A DNA stretch of 64,000 nt, from assembly GCA_944325555.1 (NCBI GenBank), contig CALVAN010000005.1:1-64000 (forward strand), read 5' to 3'. Both the position numbers and the translations under genes were made by a program. This stretch comes from Candidatus Gastranaerophilales bacterium. Lineage in GTDB: Bacteria; Cyanobacteriota; Vampirovibrionia; Gastranaerophilales; Gastranaerophilaceae. Of the stretch, positions 27,092-36,221 are shown in pieces (positions within the stretch are counted from its first letter, which is position 1; each line of letters starts with the position of its first letter). The notes beneath the pieces were generated by a model. That model was given only the letters and a program-made list of their open reading frames with translations. It did not search any database and was not told the origin of the DNA.

Positions 27092-28270
27092 ATGAAACGT
27101 GCAATTATAATAGTTATAGACTCTATGGGCTGCGGTGCAATGCCTGATTGCGGAGAATATAATGATATTCCTGAGTGCAATACTCTTTGTAATGTTGCAA
27201 AAGCTAACGGTGGCTTGCATCTGCCTACAATGCAAAAAATGGGAATAGGCAATCTTGGTGATGTTATGGGGGTTGCTCCGGAAGAACATACAATTGCACA
27301 ATACGGAATTATGAGAGAGGTTTCCAAAGGCAAGGATACAACAACCGGTCATTGGGAGATTGCAGGCCTTGTGCTGGATGAGCCTTTTAAAGTTTATCCG
27401 CAAGGGTTCCCTAAAGATGTTATTGACAAATTTATTGAAAAAACAGACTGCGGCGGAATACTTGGAAACTATCCTGCATCGGGAACCAAAATTATTGAGG
27501 ATCTTAACGAAGAACATCACAAAACAAAATTTCCTATTATATATACTAGTGCTGACAGCGTTTTCCAAATTGCCGTTGATGTCGATGTTATTCCGATTGA
27601 AGAACTGTACAGAATGTGTCATATAGCCAGAGAAATTCTTGTCGGAGAACATAATGTGTCAAGAGTAATTGCTCGTCCGTATCACCTTGTTGACGGAAAA
27701 CCGGTACGTATTTCTAAAGACAGAAGAGATTATTCGGTAAAACCGCCTAAGCCGACTGTGTTAAATGAAATTCTCAACTCCGGAGGAAGAGTTGTAGGTA
27801 TAGGCAAAATAGAAGATATATACGTCAAGTCAGGAATATCACATGCTGTTCATACAGGTTCAAACAAAGAAGGACTGGAACTGACTCTTAAAGCTGTTGA
27901 CGGTTCCCTTGATTTAAATAAAATAAAAATTGCAGATTCAACAGAACCGCCAAAATTTGAACTTATTTTTACCAATCTGGTTGATACTGATATGCTGTAC
28001 GGGCACAGAAACAACTGGAAAGGCTATGGCGAAGCTATAGAAGAAATAGATGCATTTTTGCCTGAAATTATGAAAAAAATGACATCTGAGGATATTTTGT
28101 TTATCACTGCTGACCACGGGTGTGATCCTACAGTACCGGGAACTGACCATACAAGAGAACAGGTTCCGCTTCTTGTTTATTCTAAAGCGCCGGACTTTAA
28201 AGCAAAGGATTTAGGTATAATTCCGTCATTTGCATACATTGCTGACGAAGTGAGGAAGTGGCTTTTATAG
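27092..28270 (+). CDS. deoB: Phosphopentomutase
   Basis: Interconverts (deoxy)ribose-1- and -5-phosphate. 392 residues from ATG 27092 (GAGGA upstream); an upstream TTG extension to 27059 is rejected. Alkaline-phosphatase-superfamily metal site: N-terminal VIDSMGCGAMPD, the phosphorylated-Thr region KDTTTGHWEIAG, and the C-terminal ITADHGCDPTVPGTDHTRE with the conserved Asp/His ligands. It works with the nucleoside phosphorylase at 12909. A short in-frame-shifted ORF overlaps its 3' end. Confidence 0.95.
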   Translation: MKRAIIIVIDSMGCGAMPDCGEYNDIPECNTLCNVAKANGGLHLPTMQKMGIGNLGDVMGVAPEEHTIAQYGIMREVSKGKDTTTGHWEIAGLVLDEPFKVYPQGFPKDVIDKFIEKTDCGGILGNYPASGTKIIEDLNEEHHKTKFPIIYTSADSVFQIAVDVDVIPIEELYRMCHIAREILVGEHNVSRVIARPYHLVDGKPVRISKDRRDYSVKPPKPTVLNEILNSGGRVVGIGKIEDIYVKSGISHAVHTGSNKEGLELTLKAVDGSLDLNKIKIADSTEPPKFELIFTNLVDTDMLYGHRNNWKGYGEAIEEIDAFLPEIMKKMTSEDILFITADHGCDPTVPGTDHTREQVPLLVYSKAPDFKAKDLGIIPSFAYIADEVRKWLL

Positions 28271-28410
28271 TTGAATATTCTCTGATATATAAATCAGCTG
28301 CGGAAAAGAATTTTATTTTAACCGTTGCAAGATATATTAACGACAATGTTTATGCAATAAGATTTGATATTGCTGCAAAAATAAGCGTATATGCAAAAAC
28401 AAAAAGATGA
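28258..28410 (+). CDS. Possible small protein overlapping deoB 3' end
   Basis: 50-codon reading frame starting at GTG 28258, 13 nt inside deoB, with GAGGA very close upstream. The product begins MAFIVEYSLIYKSAAEKN and continues with a balanced composition (ILTVARYINDNVYAIRFD) that looks more like protein than random AT-rich DNA. It ends just before the deoB terminator, so it would be translationally coupled to deoB. It could equally be a chance ORF in the 3' UTR or the remnant of a longer deoB neighbour. Confidence 0.35.
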   Translation: MAFIVEYSLIYKSAAEKNFILTVARYINDNVYAIRFDIAAKISVYAKTKR

Positions 28411-28437
28411 GTTTTTATAAACTCATCTTTTTATTTT
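28401..28437. terminator. Terminator between deoB and the TPR/NHL gene
   Basis: AAAGATGAGTTT/AAACTCATCTTT, a perfect 12-bp stem with a TTAT-type loop, followed by TTATTTT. It can act in both directions. Confidence 0.9.
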
Positions 28438-28460
28438 ACTTTTGGTTAATTTTTATAAAT

Positions 28461-29306
28461 CTAGTACAATTTATATCTTACAACAGTGTTGTTACCCTGC
28501 TCTGTTATATACATATTGTTGCCTTTAATAATCAGGTAATAAGGGTTTGTAATATTGTTCATAAATGTATAAACTTTACCGGCTTTAGTTATTTTTAATA
28601 TATTATTTTTTGCATAGTTTGCGACATAAAGGTTGTCCATAGAGTCAAAAGCAAGACCTATAGGTCCACCTAACAACGGGCTTTTAGAAAACAGCTGAGA
28701 TTGTCCGTTAGGCATAATTTTGTAAATGCTGTTATCTGTATAGCTGGCTACATATAAAATACCTCTTGAGTCAACCGCAAGTCCGGTAGGACCCGAGAAT
28801 TTATCTATCACACTTCTGTTTGTAGAATTAGCAACATTAACATTTGTCAAAGAACTTTTAGCTGCTTCTCTTTGTGATGCGACAACAATCTGGTTTTTCA
28901 AGCTGGAAGCTCTTGAGTATAAATCATCGCCTTCTTTAATTTTAGTAACATAGAACAAAGCTCTTTCTGTATTGCCTACTTTATGGTAAAGTTCAGCAAG
29001 TTTTAATACAACTTCCATATCATCAGGGTCTAACTGGTTGATTTTTGTATAGCAGGCAATTGCTGACTGATAGCTTTTTAAATATTCAAACAATGAACCC
29101 ATATTGTAATATGCATCAACAAAATCAGGGTCCTTTGCAACAGCGCTTTTGAAAGATTCAATAGCTTTGCCGTATTCGCCTCTTTCATACAAATCAAGAC
29201 CTTCATTGTAATACATTGCACCTTCTGTTGAATAAGCAAATGCACTACCTGCAGCGCTTGCACCTAAAAGAAGTGTTAATCCCAGTGTGATAAATATCTT
29301 TTTCAT
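28461..29306 (-). CDS. Exported TPR and NHL/beta-propeller repeat protein
   Basis: 281 residues from ATG 29306 (GGAGAAG upstream); an N-terminal extension to 29342 is rejected because the signal peptide MKKIFITLGLTLLLGAS ... AFA starts here. Residues ~27-125 contain about three tetratricopeptide repeats (AMYYNEGLDLYERGEYGKAI, DAYYNMGSLFEYLKSYQSAI). Residues ~165-281 contain NHL/SMP-30-type propeller strands (GPTGLAVDSRGILYVASY, GPIGLAFDSMDNLYVANY). Both parts are protein-interaction modules. It lies 20 nt downstream of gatA. Periplasmic; role unknown. Confidence 0.8.
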   Translation of the reverse strand: MKKIFITLGLTLLLGASAAGSAFAYSTEGAMYYNEGLDLYERGEYGKAIESFKSAVAKDPDFVDAYYNMGSLFEYLKSYQSAIACYTKINQLDPDDMEVVLKLAELYHKVGNTERALFYVTKIKEGDDLYSRASSLKNQIVVASQREAAKSSLTNVNVANSTNRSVIDKFSGPTGLAVDSRGILYVASYTDNSIYKIMPNGQSQLFSKSPLLGGPIGLAFDSMDNLYVANYAKNNILKITKAGKVYTFMNNITNPYYLIIKGNNMYITEQGNNTVVRYKLY

Positions 29307-29326
29307 ATCTTCTCCATTCTCTGTTT

Positions 29327-30790
29327 CTAAATAAGAGGACATTTTTGTTTGTCTTTTACTGCTTGTTCAAAATTATACGCTATATTAAATAATTTTTCCT
29401 CATGTAAAGCAGGTGCCAAAATTTGTAAACCAATCGGCATACCATCGGAATCATACCCGCATGGCAAACTCATCCCGGGAATACCGGCAAGGTTTGCGCT
29501 GATTGTACCTATATCAGTCAGATACATACTAAGAGGATCTGAAATTTTTGAACCTATTTCAAAAGCAGTATTCGGGCATGTCGGTGAGATAAGTACATCG
29601 ACTTTTTCAAAAGCTTTATCAAAATCTTCTTTAATTAGCCTTCTTAACTGTTGGGCTTTTTTGTAATATGCATCGTAATAACCTGCACTCAATGCATATG
29701 TTCCGAGCATTATTCTTCTTTTAACCTCATCGCCAAAGCCCTCTGCTCTTGTTTTTGTGTACATTTCAAGCAGATTTTTTGCATCTTTTGTTCTGTGACC
29801 GTATTTAACGCCGTCAAATCTTGCAAGGTTTGAGCTTGCTTCAGCAGTTGCCAGTATATAATAGACTCCTATAGAATATTCAAGAAGTGGAAGCGAAATT
29901 TCAATAATCTCTGCACCGAGTTCCTTGTATTTTTTTATTGAGTCTTCTACTGCTGCTTTAACATCGGGGGAAACACCTTCTCCTAAAAGTTCTTTGATAA
30001 CGCCTATTTTTGCACCTTTAATATCGTTGGTTAAAGCTTTGCTAAAGGCGGGTACAGGCATGTTCAAAGATGTGGAATCATGCGGATCGTGACCGCTAAT
30101 TGCTTCTAATAACAAGGCTGTATCCTCAACACATCTTCCAAATGGACCAATCTGGTCTAACGAAGATGCAAAAGCAATAAGCCCGTATCTTGAGACTCTG
30201 CCGTAGGTCGGTTTCATTCCGACAATACCGCAAAAACTTGCAGGAAGTCTGATACTTCCGCCAGTATCTGACCCCAAAGATATAGTAGCTTCGTATCCTG
30301 CTACTGATGCAGCAGAACCGCCGGAGCTGCCACCCGGAACTTTATTTGTGTCCCAAGGATTTCTTGTTATTTTAAATGCGGAGTTTTCTGTAGAAGAACC
30401 CATTGCAAACTCATCAAGATTAACTTTTCCAAGAATAGGTATTAAGTTTTCTTTAAGTTTTACACTTACGGTCGCATCATATGGCGAAACAAAGTTCTCG
30501 AGGATTTTGCTTGATGCGGTTGTTTTTGTACCTTTTAAATTAATGTTGTCTTTTAGAGCAAGCGGAATACCGGCAAGAGGGGGAAGTTCTTCTCCGGCTG
30601 CAATTTTTTTATCAACTTCTTTTGCTGTTTCAAGAGCCTGTTCTCTACAAAGAGAATTAAATGCGCCGAGTTTTTCATCAACTTCTTCGATTCTTTTATA
30701 TTCCGCATTAACAAGATCCACAGCAGATATTTCTTTATTTAAAAGAGCTTTTCTTTGCTCTGATGCTGTCTTTTTCAGTAATTCTTCCAT
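29327..30790 (-). CDS. gatA: Asp-tRNA(Asn)/Glu-tRNA(Gln) amidotransferase subunit A
   Basis: Amidase subunit of GatCAB, releasing ammonia from glutamine to convert Glu-tRNA(Gln) and/or Asp-tRNA(Asn). 487 residues. The Ser-cis-Ser-Lys triad is visible as K80 (PLALKDNIN), S155 (PGGSSGGS) and S179 (DTGGSIRLP). Amidase signature and length match GatA. gatB and gatC are not in the window, which is normal for the cyanobacterial lineage where gat genes are scattered. Upstream, divergently, lies repeat element B copy 2. Confidence 0.95.
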   Translation of the reverse strand: MEELLKKTASEQRKALLNKEISAVDLVNAEYKRIEEVDEKLGAFNSLCREQALETAKEVDKKIAAGEELPPLAGIPLALKDNINLKGTKTTASSKILENFVSPYDATVSVKLKENLIPILGKVNLDEFAMGSSTENSAFKITRNPWDTNKVPGGSSGGSAASVAGYEATISLGSDTGGSIRLPASFCGIVGMKPTYGRVSRYGLIAFASSLDQIGPFGRCVEDTALLLEAISGHDPHDSTSLNMPVPAFSKALTNDIKGAKIGVIKELLGEGVSPDVKAAVEDSIKKYKELGAEIIEISLPLLEYSIGVYYILATAEASSNLARFDGVKYGHRTKDAKNLLEMYTKTRAEGFGDEVKRRIMLGTYALSAGYYDAYYKKAQQLRRLIKEDFDKAFEKVDVLISPTCPNTAFEIGSKISDPLSMYLTDIGTISANLAGIPGMSLPCGYDSDGMPIGLQILAPALHEEKLFNIAYNFEQAVKDKQKCPLI

Positions 30791-30866
30791 ATTTTCTTAA
30801 TTTTGCCTCTTAATAAACTGTGATTATATTTGTAATTATAATCTAAAAATAACTTAGTGTTAAAAC

Positions 30867-30988
30867 GTGTTCGAGAAAAATTAGTGATATGGAACAAAGT
30901 GACGTTAACGAATTTTTTGAGCAACACCTTGAAAAGGTGAGTCTTTGAGCATCGAAAGCCTGAAGCGAGAAAGATGACACTAGATTAA
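30867..30988 (+). repeat. Structured repeat element B, copy 2
   Basis: About 120 nt, alignable with 3144-3264. GTGTT (30867-) pairs with AACAC (30931-) around the TTCGAGAAAAATTAGT ... ACGAATTTTTTGAG helix, then CACCTTGAAAAGGTG forms a hairpin. CATC ... GATG, about 20 nt apart, replaces the GC-rich hairpin of copy 1. It ends GACACTAGATTA, as does copy 1. TATAAT at 30837-30842 sits 26 nt upstream. It lies in the 310-nt gap between gatA and the gene at 31101, about 110 nt from that start codon. Confidence 0.65.
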
Positions 30989-31100
30989 ATTAAGAATATT
31001 GTTACAAGAATTGTAAATATTTGTTAAAAATATACTCTGATTTCTAAAGAATATTAAAAAAACAACCGATATCCATAATGTAAAAAGGAGTATCAGCAAA

Positions 31101-31775
31101 ATGGGATTGTCAGCTTCACAGGCAAGATATTTGTCATTAACAGCAAGAAAGAATAACGTTGAGTACCAAATTGAACAATTGACTCAACAAAAACTTATGC
31201 TTGCTAATGAAATGGATGGCGAAGCAAGTCTCTGGAGTGAAGGTATGAATATCCAGCATTTATATTATGACCCCGATGGAACAGGTTCTGCTGCTACTGA
31301 TTTACAAAGATTGTCTTACCAAATTGTTACCGGTGATTATGCTGACGGCGGGCTTGGGATGAGAGTTGCTGATTCTTACGGCAGAATTGTCGTGACAGAA
31401 CTTCCCGAACCAATGCCGGATGGTATGACTGTTGCCAATTATGTTGTCGAACCTTATGCTACTCAGGCTGATTACTTTGAACAAAACCTTAAGACCGGCA
31501 ACTGGTTTATACAACAGCAGGATAAAAACGGTGAATGGAAAGACCAATCACTTTCAGGCTCATCATTTATTTATCAGGGTGTTGATAAAGAAGACTTTGC
31601 AATTGCAAACGCAGAGTATGAAAGAAAGATGGAAAGTCTTGAGCGTATTGATAAAAAATTCGATATGCAAATCCAGCAGCTTTCAACCGAGCAAAGTGCC
31701 CTTGAAACCGAGATGGATTCAATCAAAAAGGTTATAGATAAAAACATAGAAGAAACATTTAAAACCTTCGGCTAA
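31101..31775 (+). CDS. Hypothetical coiled-coil protein
   Basis: 224 residues, no signal peptide or membrane segment. It starts MGLSASQARYLSLTARKNN and then has a coiled coil (VEYQIEQLTQQKLMLANEM). The middle is beta-rich and aromatic (about 60-160). A second coiled coil, about 170-220, runs to the C-terminus. The helix-globular-helix layout recalls axial proteins of flagella or secretion systems, but no such genes are nearby and no family was recognised. AAGGAG lies upstream. It is preceded by repeat element B copy 2 and convergently overlaps the asparaginase gene by 4 nt. Confidence 0.75.
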   Translation: MGLSASQARYLSLTARKNNVEYQIEQLTQQKLMLANEMDGEASLWSEGMNIQHLYYDPDGTGSAATDLQRLSYQIVTGDYADGGLGMRVADSYGRIVVTELPEPMPDGMTVANYVVEPYATQADYFEQNLKTGNWFIQQQDKNGEWKDQSLSGSSFIYQGVDKEDFAIANAEYERKMESLERIDKKFDMQIQQLSTEQSALETEMDSIKKVIDKNIEETFKTFG

Positions 31776-32755
31776 TTTATAATACCATTTAAGTCAAAAA
31801 GTGGTTTATATTCGCCGACAGGTTTTTTATTTTCTGTAGTTACGGTTCTATTGTAAAGGAGAGTATCATCTGTGGAATTTATATTGTTAATCCAGCCGAG
31901 TTTAATCATTGCCTCAACTGCAATAATGCTTCTTGCCTTCATATCAGCTTGCAGAAGTTTTATTACAAGCACCTGTGAAGATGATGTGTTTGCAATGCAA
32001 AGCACACCGCCTGCGCCTGCTTTTGCACATATATGATTATCCAGTTGCATAATCTCTGTATCAGGTCTGTGTTTTCCGCCTATTAAATACGGGTGGTGTA
32101 AAAAAGCATTTTTAATTTTTGTATAATCATTTGTACAAAAAATGTTATAAAAACCTTTTGCCAGTTCGCTTAAGGTCGTTGCAAAATTCGGTGCACCGCA
32201 GCCGTCAAAAGTAAAAGCCAGTTCTTTATTGGTTTCACAAAGTTCTTGGATTTTTTTATATACTGCAAGCTGCAAAGGGTGATTTCTGTCAAGGTAAGTT
32301 TCAATATCCCAGCCCATTTGACGGCATATTAACAGCATTAACGTATGCTTGCCCGAGCAGTTGTTGTGCAGGGGCGAATATCTGCACGCAAATTTAATCT
32401 GTTCTTCTTTATCCAGAGGCTCTATTGCCGGACACTGTAAATTATCCTCACAAAGTCCGCCTTTTTTTAACAAGTCTTTCAATATCTCCAGATGAACGTT
32501 TTCGCCCGTATGGGATGCGCAGCATACCGCAATTTCTTCTTCAGTAAGGTTGTAATACTCATCTGTTTTGAAATCTTTTAAAATAGCAGCCTGCAAAGGC
32601 TTTGCACTTGAACGATGAAAAAAAGGATAATCGGCATCGTCACCGATTTTTTTTATATTTTTGTTTTTATCGCATAAAACAATGTAGCCGTAAAACTCTT
32701 GTTCTACAAGATTAGAGCGTGTTTGTTGAAGTAATAAAGCAGGTTTTGTGTTCAT
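31772..32755 (-). CDS. Asparaginase, type II-like (PF06089-type)
   Basis: 327 residues of the 'asparaginase II' family, unrelated to AnsA/AnsB and assumed to hydrolyse asparagine. Recognised by FFHRSSAKPLQAAIL, CCASHTGENVHLEILKDLL, LHNNCSGKHTLMLL and FDGCGAPNFATTLSELA. These contain the conserved Ser, Cys and His positions of the family. It starts on the base after the upstream gene's stop, so the two form an operon. Activity on asparagine is inferred from family membership only. Confidence 0.9.
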   Translation of the reverse strand: MNTKPALLLQQTRSNLVEQEFYGYIVLCDKNKNIKKIGDDADYPFFHRSSAKPLQAAILKDFKTDEYYNLTEEEIAVCCASHTGENVHLEILKDLLKKGGLCEDNLQCPAIEPLDKEEQIKFACRYSPLHNNCSGKHTLMLLICRQMGWDIETYLDRNHPLQLAVYKKIQELCETNKELAFTFDGCGAPNFATTLSELAKGFYNIFCTNDYTKIKNAFLHHPYLIGGKHRPDTEIMQLDNHICAKAGAGGVLCIANTSSSQVLVIKLLQADMKARSIIAVEAMIKLGWINNINSTDDTLLYNRTVTTENKKPVGEYKPLFDLNGIIN

Positions 32756-33529
32756 TTATTTATGTTTATTCTGTATATTAAATACAGCCCTGAGTTTGTC
32801 TTTTAACAGCTTGTTTTCCGTCATAAGTTTTTTAATAAGCTCATCATTAGCCGGCGTTTTGGGCAAATTCGGCGCCGTCGGAGTAATTGCTGCAGGTTTG
32901 TTTTCGTTTGCCAGTATATAGCGTTTTTTAGCTTCGCTTTTGGTATGAATTATTTTATCTATATCTTTATTGGCGACAAACCCCATATCCACCATTATTT
33001 CACCGATTTTTAACTGCGCATCGGGGTTTTGTTCGTTATGCTGTTTTTGTTTGCGCAATACGTCATCGAGTTCTTTGATATCTATTTTATTCAATCTTTT
33101 TACGTATTCACCGAGTCTGATTTCTCCGCTCATATAGTGGATAGCGGCAAGAAGAATAGAGCTGGGAGGTTTGATAAATTCCATTTTTATACATTGAGAA
33201 AGGTATAAAGAAGATTCCTCAAGTGTCCAAAAATTATCGAGAGTAATATCTATAACCCGTTGTTTGTTTAATGCACATTTTAAATACTTGTAGATATTAA
33301 AATCCAAACCGTTAGCATGTGTTTCCAGTTCTTGTTTACCCTTAAAAGTAATTTCCGGATAATAAGCAGGGTAAACCTCATTTGCTTTTGCTTCAACCGA
33401 GGCATTTGGAAGAACCTCTTCAAGATGCTGTTTTATATCAAGATACACAACTTCTTGAACCCATAAGGGGGCGTTTAATATACTCTGCATCAGCATATGA
33501 AAATTATTATGTGCCATAAACTCTCTCAC
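32756..33529 (-). CDS. Hypothetical protein with MshEN-like C-terminal segment
   Basis: 257 residues starting at GTG 33529 (GGAG upstream) or ATG 33517; both are plausible. No membrane segments. Helical N-terminal two thirds. The segment KIGEIMVDMGFVANKDIDKII (in the 170s-190s) resembles the N-terminal module of type II secretion/pilus ATPases (LGEILVExGxIxxxxL). A Pro/Ala linker is followed by a short coiled coil (DELIKKLMTENKLLKDKLR). It could be a c-di-nucleotide-binding or scaffold protein. It heads an operon with the asparaginase gene. Confidence 0.7.
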   Translation of the reverse strand: MREFMAHNNFHMLMQSILNAPLWVQEVVYLDIKQHLEEVLPNASVEAKANEVYPAYYPEITFKGKQELETHANGLDFNIYKYLKCALNKQRVIDITLDNFWTLEESSLYLSQCIKMEFIKPPSSILLAAIHYMSGEIRLGEYVKRLNKIDIKELDDVLRKQKQHNEQNPDAQLKIGEIMVDMGFVANKDIDKIIHTKSEAKKRYILANENKPAAITPTAPNLPKTPANDELIKKLMTENKLLKDKLRAVFNIQNKHK

Positions 33530-33629
33530 TAACTCCGATATTTATATTTAACTAAACATGTATTATAATATGACAAGCACAATAAGTGCAAAACCTTGAA
33601 AAAATATTAAGATGTAAAGGATTACACAT

Positions 33630-34136
33630 ATGGGTTTAGACGGATTTTCAATGTCGAATCTCGGATTACACAGAAATTTGACCACAGCGCAACTTGCCAA
33701 TGAGATGGAAGCAACCGCTAAAATGGCATTGGAAAATCAGTTGCCTGATGTGGACGGCGTCGGCAAAAAGGAAAAAGCCGGTAAAAAAGATCCTGAAGCA
33801 GCCTTTAACCCTATGGTTCCGTTTATTCCTGATAAAAAAAAGAAAAAAGATGAAGATGGCGGAGAAGATGATAATTCTGCTGATGAAGATAACAAAGACA
33901 AAAGTACGGAAAATACTGATTCAACAATCAACAAAAAAGTAGGGGACGAAGAGTATGACGTTCCGGAAGAAGTTGAAGAACCACGCTACCTTTTTAAAAT
34001 GAGTTCCGATAATATGATAGAAATCTATGACGCCAAAACAAATAATGTAATAAAGAAAATTACTCCGGAAGAGGCCGCCTCTACCGTACACAACTTTACA
34101 AAAATTCCGAGTATGTTTTTTAACAAAGATATATAA
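33630..34136 (+). CDS. Hypothetical protein with charged low-complexity linker
   Basis: 168 residues starting MGLDGFSMSNLGLHRNLTTAQ. A helical N-terminus is followed by a Lys/Glu/Asp/Asn-rich disordered linker (about 50-110, including KKKKKDEDGGEDDNSADED) and a small folded C-terminus (YLFKMSSDNMIEIYDAKTNNVIKK). No signal peptide. AAAGGA precedes the ATG. The C-terminus looks like two beta-hairpins and an interaction motif. No family recognised. Confidence 0.7.
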   Translation: MGLDGFSMSNLGLHRNLTTAQLANEMEATAKMALENQLPDVDGVGKKEKAGKKDPEAAFNPMVPFIPDKKKKKDEDGGEDDNSADEDNKDKSTENTDSTINKKVGDEEYDVPEEVEEPRYLFKMSSDNMIEIYDAKTNNVIKKITPEEAASTVHNFTKIPSMFFNKDI

Positions 34137-34139
34137 AAT

Positions 34140-35828
34140 CTAATCAACGACAATTTCTGTTTCGTTTTTGTAAACAACAAAACCGGATTTTGTGTTATTC
34201 GGGCGTTTTATGTATTTTCTCAACGTATAGACAACAGGCACTTTAGTGGAACTTTTGGCAGTGGAGTATTCTTTTGCAAGTTTTGCTATTTTTAGAATTG
34301 TTGTATCCTTTAAAATCCTTTTTGATTCGTTATTTTTTACAATAATATGAGAGCCGGGGGTATTCAACGTGTGGAACCAGACGTCCTCGGGTGATGATAT
34401 TTTTGAATACAAGTAGTCATTTTGTTTATTGTTTTTGCCCACATACACACTAAAACCGTCAATATCAAGTTTCATAATGTTTAGGGTCAGTTCTTTCTTT
34501 TTAGATGGTGATTGTTTAATTTCCGGTTCAAAATCCGCAGAAATTTCTTTTAGTTCTGCAAGAGAATCTGTATTTTCAATGTCAAATAAAAGCTGTCTGC
34601 AATACATAAGCTGTTCTTTTGTTTCTTCGGACATTTTTTGCGCAACCTCGCAGGCTCTTTTTATTTTGTTATACAAATTAAAATATCTCTTCGCATTTTC
34701 TATGGGCGTTAATGTTTCATCCAATTGAATTTCAATATCTTCTTGTGTTTCAAAATCCTTAAGCACAACTGATTTTTCGCCTTTTTGTATTGCATAGGAA
34801 TTGGCGGTAAGGAGATTTCCTTTTTTAAGGTATTCCTGAGCCTTTTGGTTTTTGTCCAGTTGTTTTTGCTGATTATTTAGCGTATTTGTATATTTTTTAA
34901 TATCTTTGTTTAGCCGTGCCGATAAAGACGATTTTAAGCTTTTTAGAAGATTTTTTTCAATGTTGTGTGCAAAATAGTCATCTATAAGACTGTTTACGCT
35001 GTTGTACGGCAAATCCAGTGATTTTACGCAGGAATATTTTGAAAAATCATAACTGAGAAAATAGCGTCGATTTTTGTTATCCATAAACTCATGCAGCGCA
35101 ACAAAAAGAACCCTTGTATCATTATCACTCATTGCAGAGGCTGTTTGTTCCGGGGAAATATTGTGCTGCAAGCAAATATCCTGCACTACCGCCTGAGAAA
35201 GTCCGAAATATTTGTCGGAAATGGCTTTTTTTAAAGGTGAGTCGGCTTTTTTTATATGGTTGATAAAATGGTCTGAACGTGTCATTAAAAGATTTTTTTT
35301 ATTTTGTTTTGGCGGATAAATATAGGGCAAGCCGCCAGCCAATTCACGTTCTTTGCTTTTTTCTTCACCCACGTTATGCGCACAGCCGAGTATCATATTA
35401 TTTTCTGTATTATACAAAACAATGTTGCTGTGTTTGCCCATCAGCTCAATACTGAGGCATTCTTCAATTTTATCTCCGAGTTCATTGTAGTTTTCAAAAT
35501 TAAGTTCAATTATCCTTTCGAACTCGGGTTTTTTTACACTTAAAATCCTTGCTCCCTCCATGTGTTTTCGAAGCAGCATACAAAACATCGGCGGCTGTTT
35601 TGGAATTTGAATATCACGCTTAATTTCGTTTTCTTTACTCATAAAACACAGGTGATAAAATTCCGGATTAATGTTTATATAGAGCTTTTTTGATTCTGCG
35701 TTATTACGCAAAAAAAGTATAACCTCTCGGCGTGTCGGCTGTTGAATTTTCTGCACCTTTGCATTTACAAAAAAATCTTTGTTCTCGTTATAAAAATCTT
35801 CCAATAATAGTGAATCAATATTTAACAT
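34140..35828 (-). CDS. rqcH: NFACT/RqcH family ribosome-associated quality-control protein
   Basis: 562 residues from ATG 35828; a TTG 18 nt upstream is less likely and neither has a Shine-Dalgarno sequence. Bacterial homologue of Rqc2/NEMF, which binds obstructed 50S subunits and directs C-terminal alanine tailing. The N-terminal NFACT-N domain carries the DNA-binding-like helices, a long coiled coil follows (about 280-400), and the NFACT-R domain (about 440-562) contains DVWFHTLNTPGSHIIVKN. It was formerly annotated as fibronectin-binding protein. The DXR/R residues that define RqcH function were not individually checked. Confidence 0.88.
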   Translation of the reverse strand: MLNIDSLLLEDFYNENKDFFVNAKVQKIQQPTRREVILFLRNNAESKKLYININPEFYHLCFMSKENEIKRDIQIPKQPPMFCMLLRKHMEGARILSVKKPEFERIIELNFENYNELGDKIEECLSIELMGKHSNIVLYNTENNMILGCAHNVGEEKSKERELAGGLPYIYPPKQNKKNLLMTRSDHFINHIKKADSPLKKAISDKYFGLSQAVVQDICLQHNISPEQTASAMSDNDTRVLFVALHEFMDNKNRRYFLSYDFSKYSCVKSLDLPYNSVNSLIDDYFAHNIEKNLLKSLKSSLSARLNKDIKKYTNTLNNQQKQLDKNQKAQEYLKKGNLLTANSYAIQKGEKSVVLKDFETQEDIEIQLDETLTPIENAKRYFNLYNKIKRACEVAQKMSEETKEQLMYCRQLLFDIENTDSLAELKEISADFEPEIKQSPSKKKELTLNIMKLDIDGFSVYVGKNNKQNDYLYSKISSPEDVWFHTLNTPGSHIIVKNNESKRILKDTTILKIAKLAKEYSTAKSSTKVPVVYTLRKYIKRPNNTKSGFVVYKNETEIVVD

Positions 35829-35898
35829 ATTTTTAGTATATCTCAAAAAACCGTCTTGTTTAAAGCTTAAGCGTGTGATGTATTTGAAAATAATATGG

Positions 35899-36161
35899 CT
35901 GAGAGGACCTCGCTTGTACCCAAGGGCATCCTGATATGTACGGCTCGTGAACTCGCCTACATCTCATGCTAGTAGTGGTACACACTCTGCCGAGCAAACA
36001 ATCCGGTGAATTATTTGTGAGAGGCAGCGAGGTCGCCTAAGCTGTAATTTTGCTCAAGTGACCACATGTACTTGTTGCCGGTGCCTTTGTTGTATAGCCA
36101 ATATTGTACTTGTTTATTGCGCCGGTTCAATGAGTTATCGGAGTCAGTTGACTATATGAAA
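35899..36161 (+). repeat. Structured repeat element A, copy 2 (longest)
   Basis: 263 nt. It matches copy 1 except for an extra ~55-nt arm (35919-35970) that folds on itself (TGTA-C-GGC ... GCC-TACA). GACCTCGCT/AGCGAGGTC is perfectly paired here, while CAAACAAT/ATTATTTG carries one mismatch. CCGGTGC (36078-36084)/GCGCCGG (36119-36125) covaries with copy 1. It ends with the shared GTCAGTTGACTATATGAAA. It lies between rqcH (divergent) and ctpA, 61 nt before the ctpA start. Confidence 0.75.
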
Positions 36162-36221
36162 AATCAAAAATAAAACAACAGTATTATTGATAAAATATCA
36201 TTTAAGCTGTTAAATAATTTT

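Noticed and set aside
27038-27652. 204-codon minus-strand ORF within deoB
   Set aside because: Antisense of conserved phosphopentomutase motifs; composition not protein-like.
36119-36140. GGTTCAA tRNA T-loop-like motif in repeat element A
   Set aside because: No acceptor or anticodon stem around it, and the segment pairs with another arm in the element; not a tRNA.
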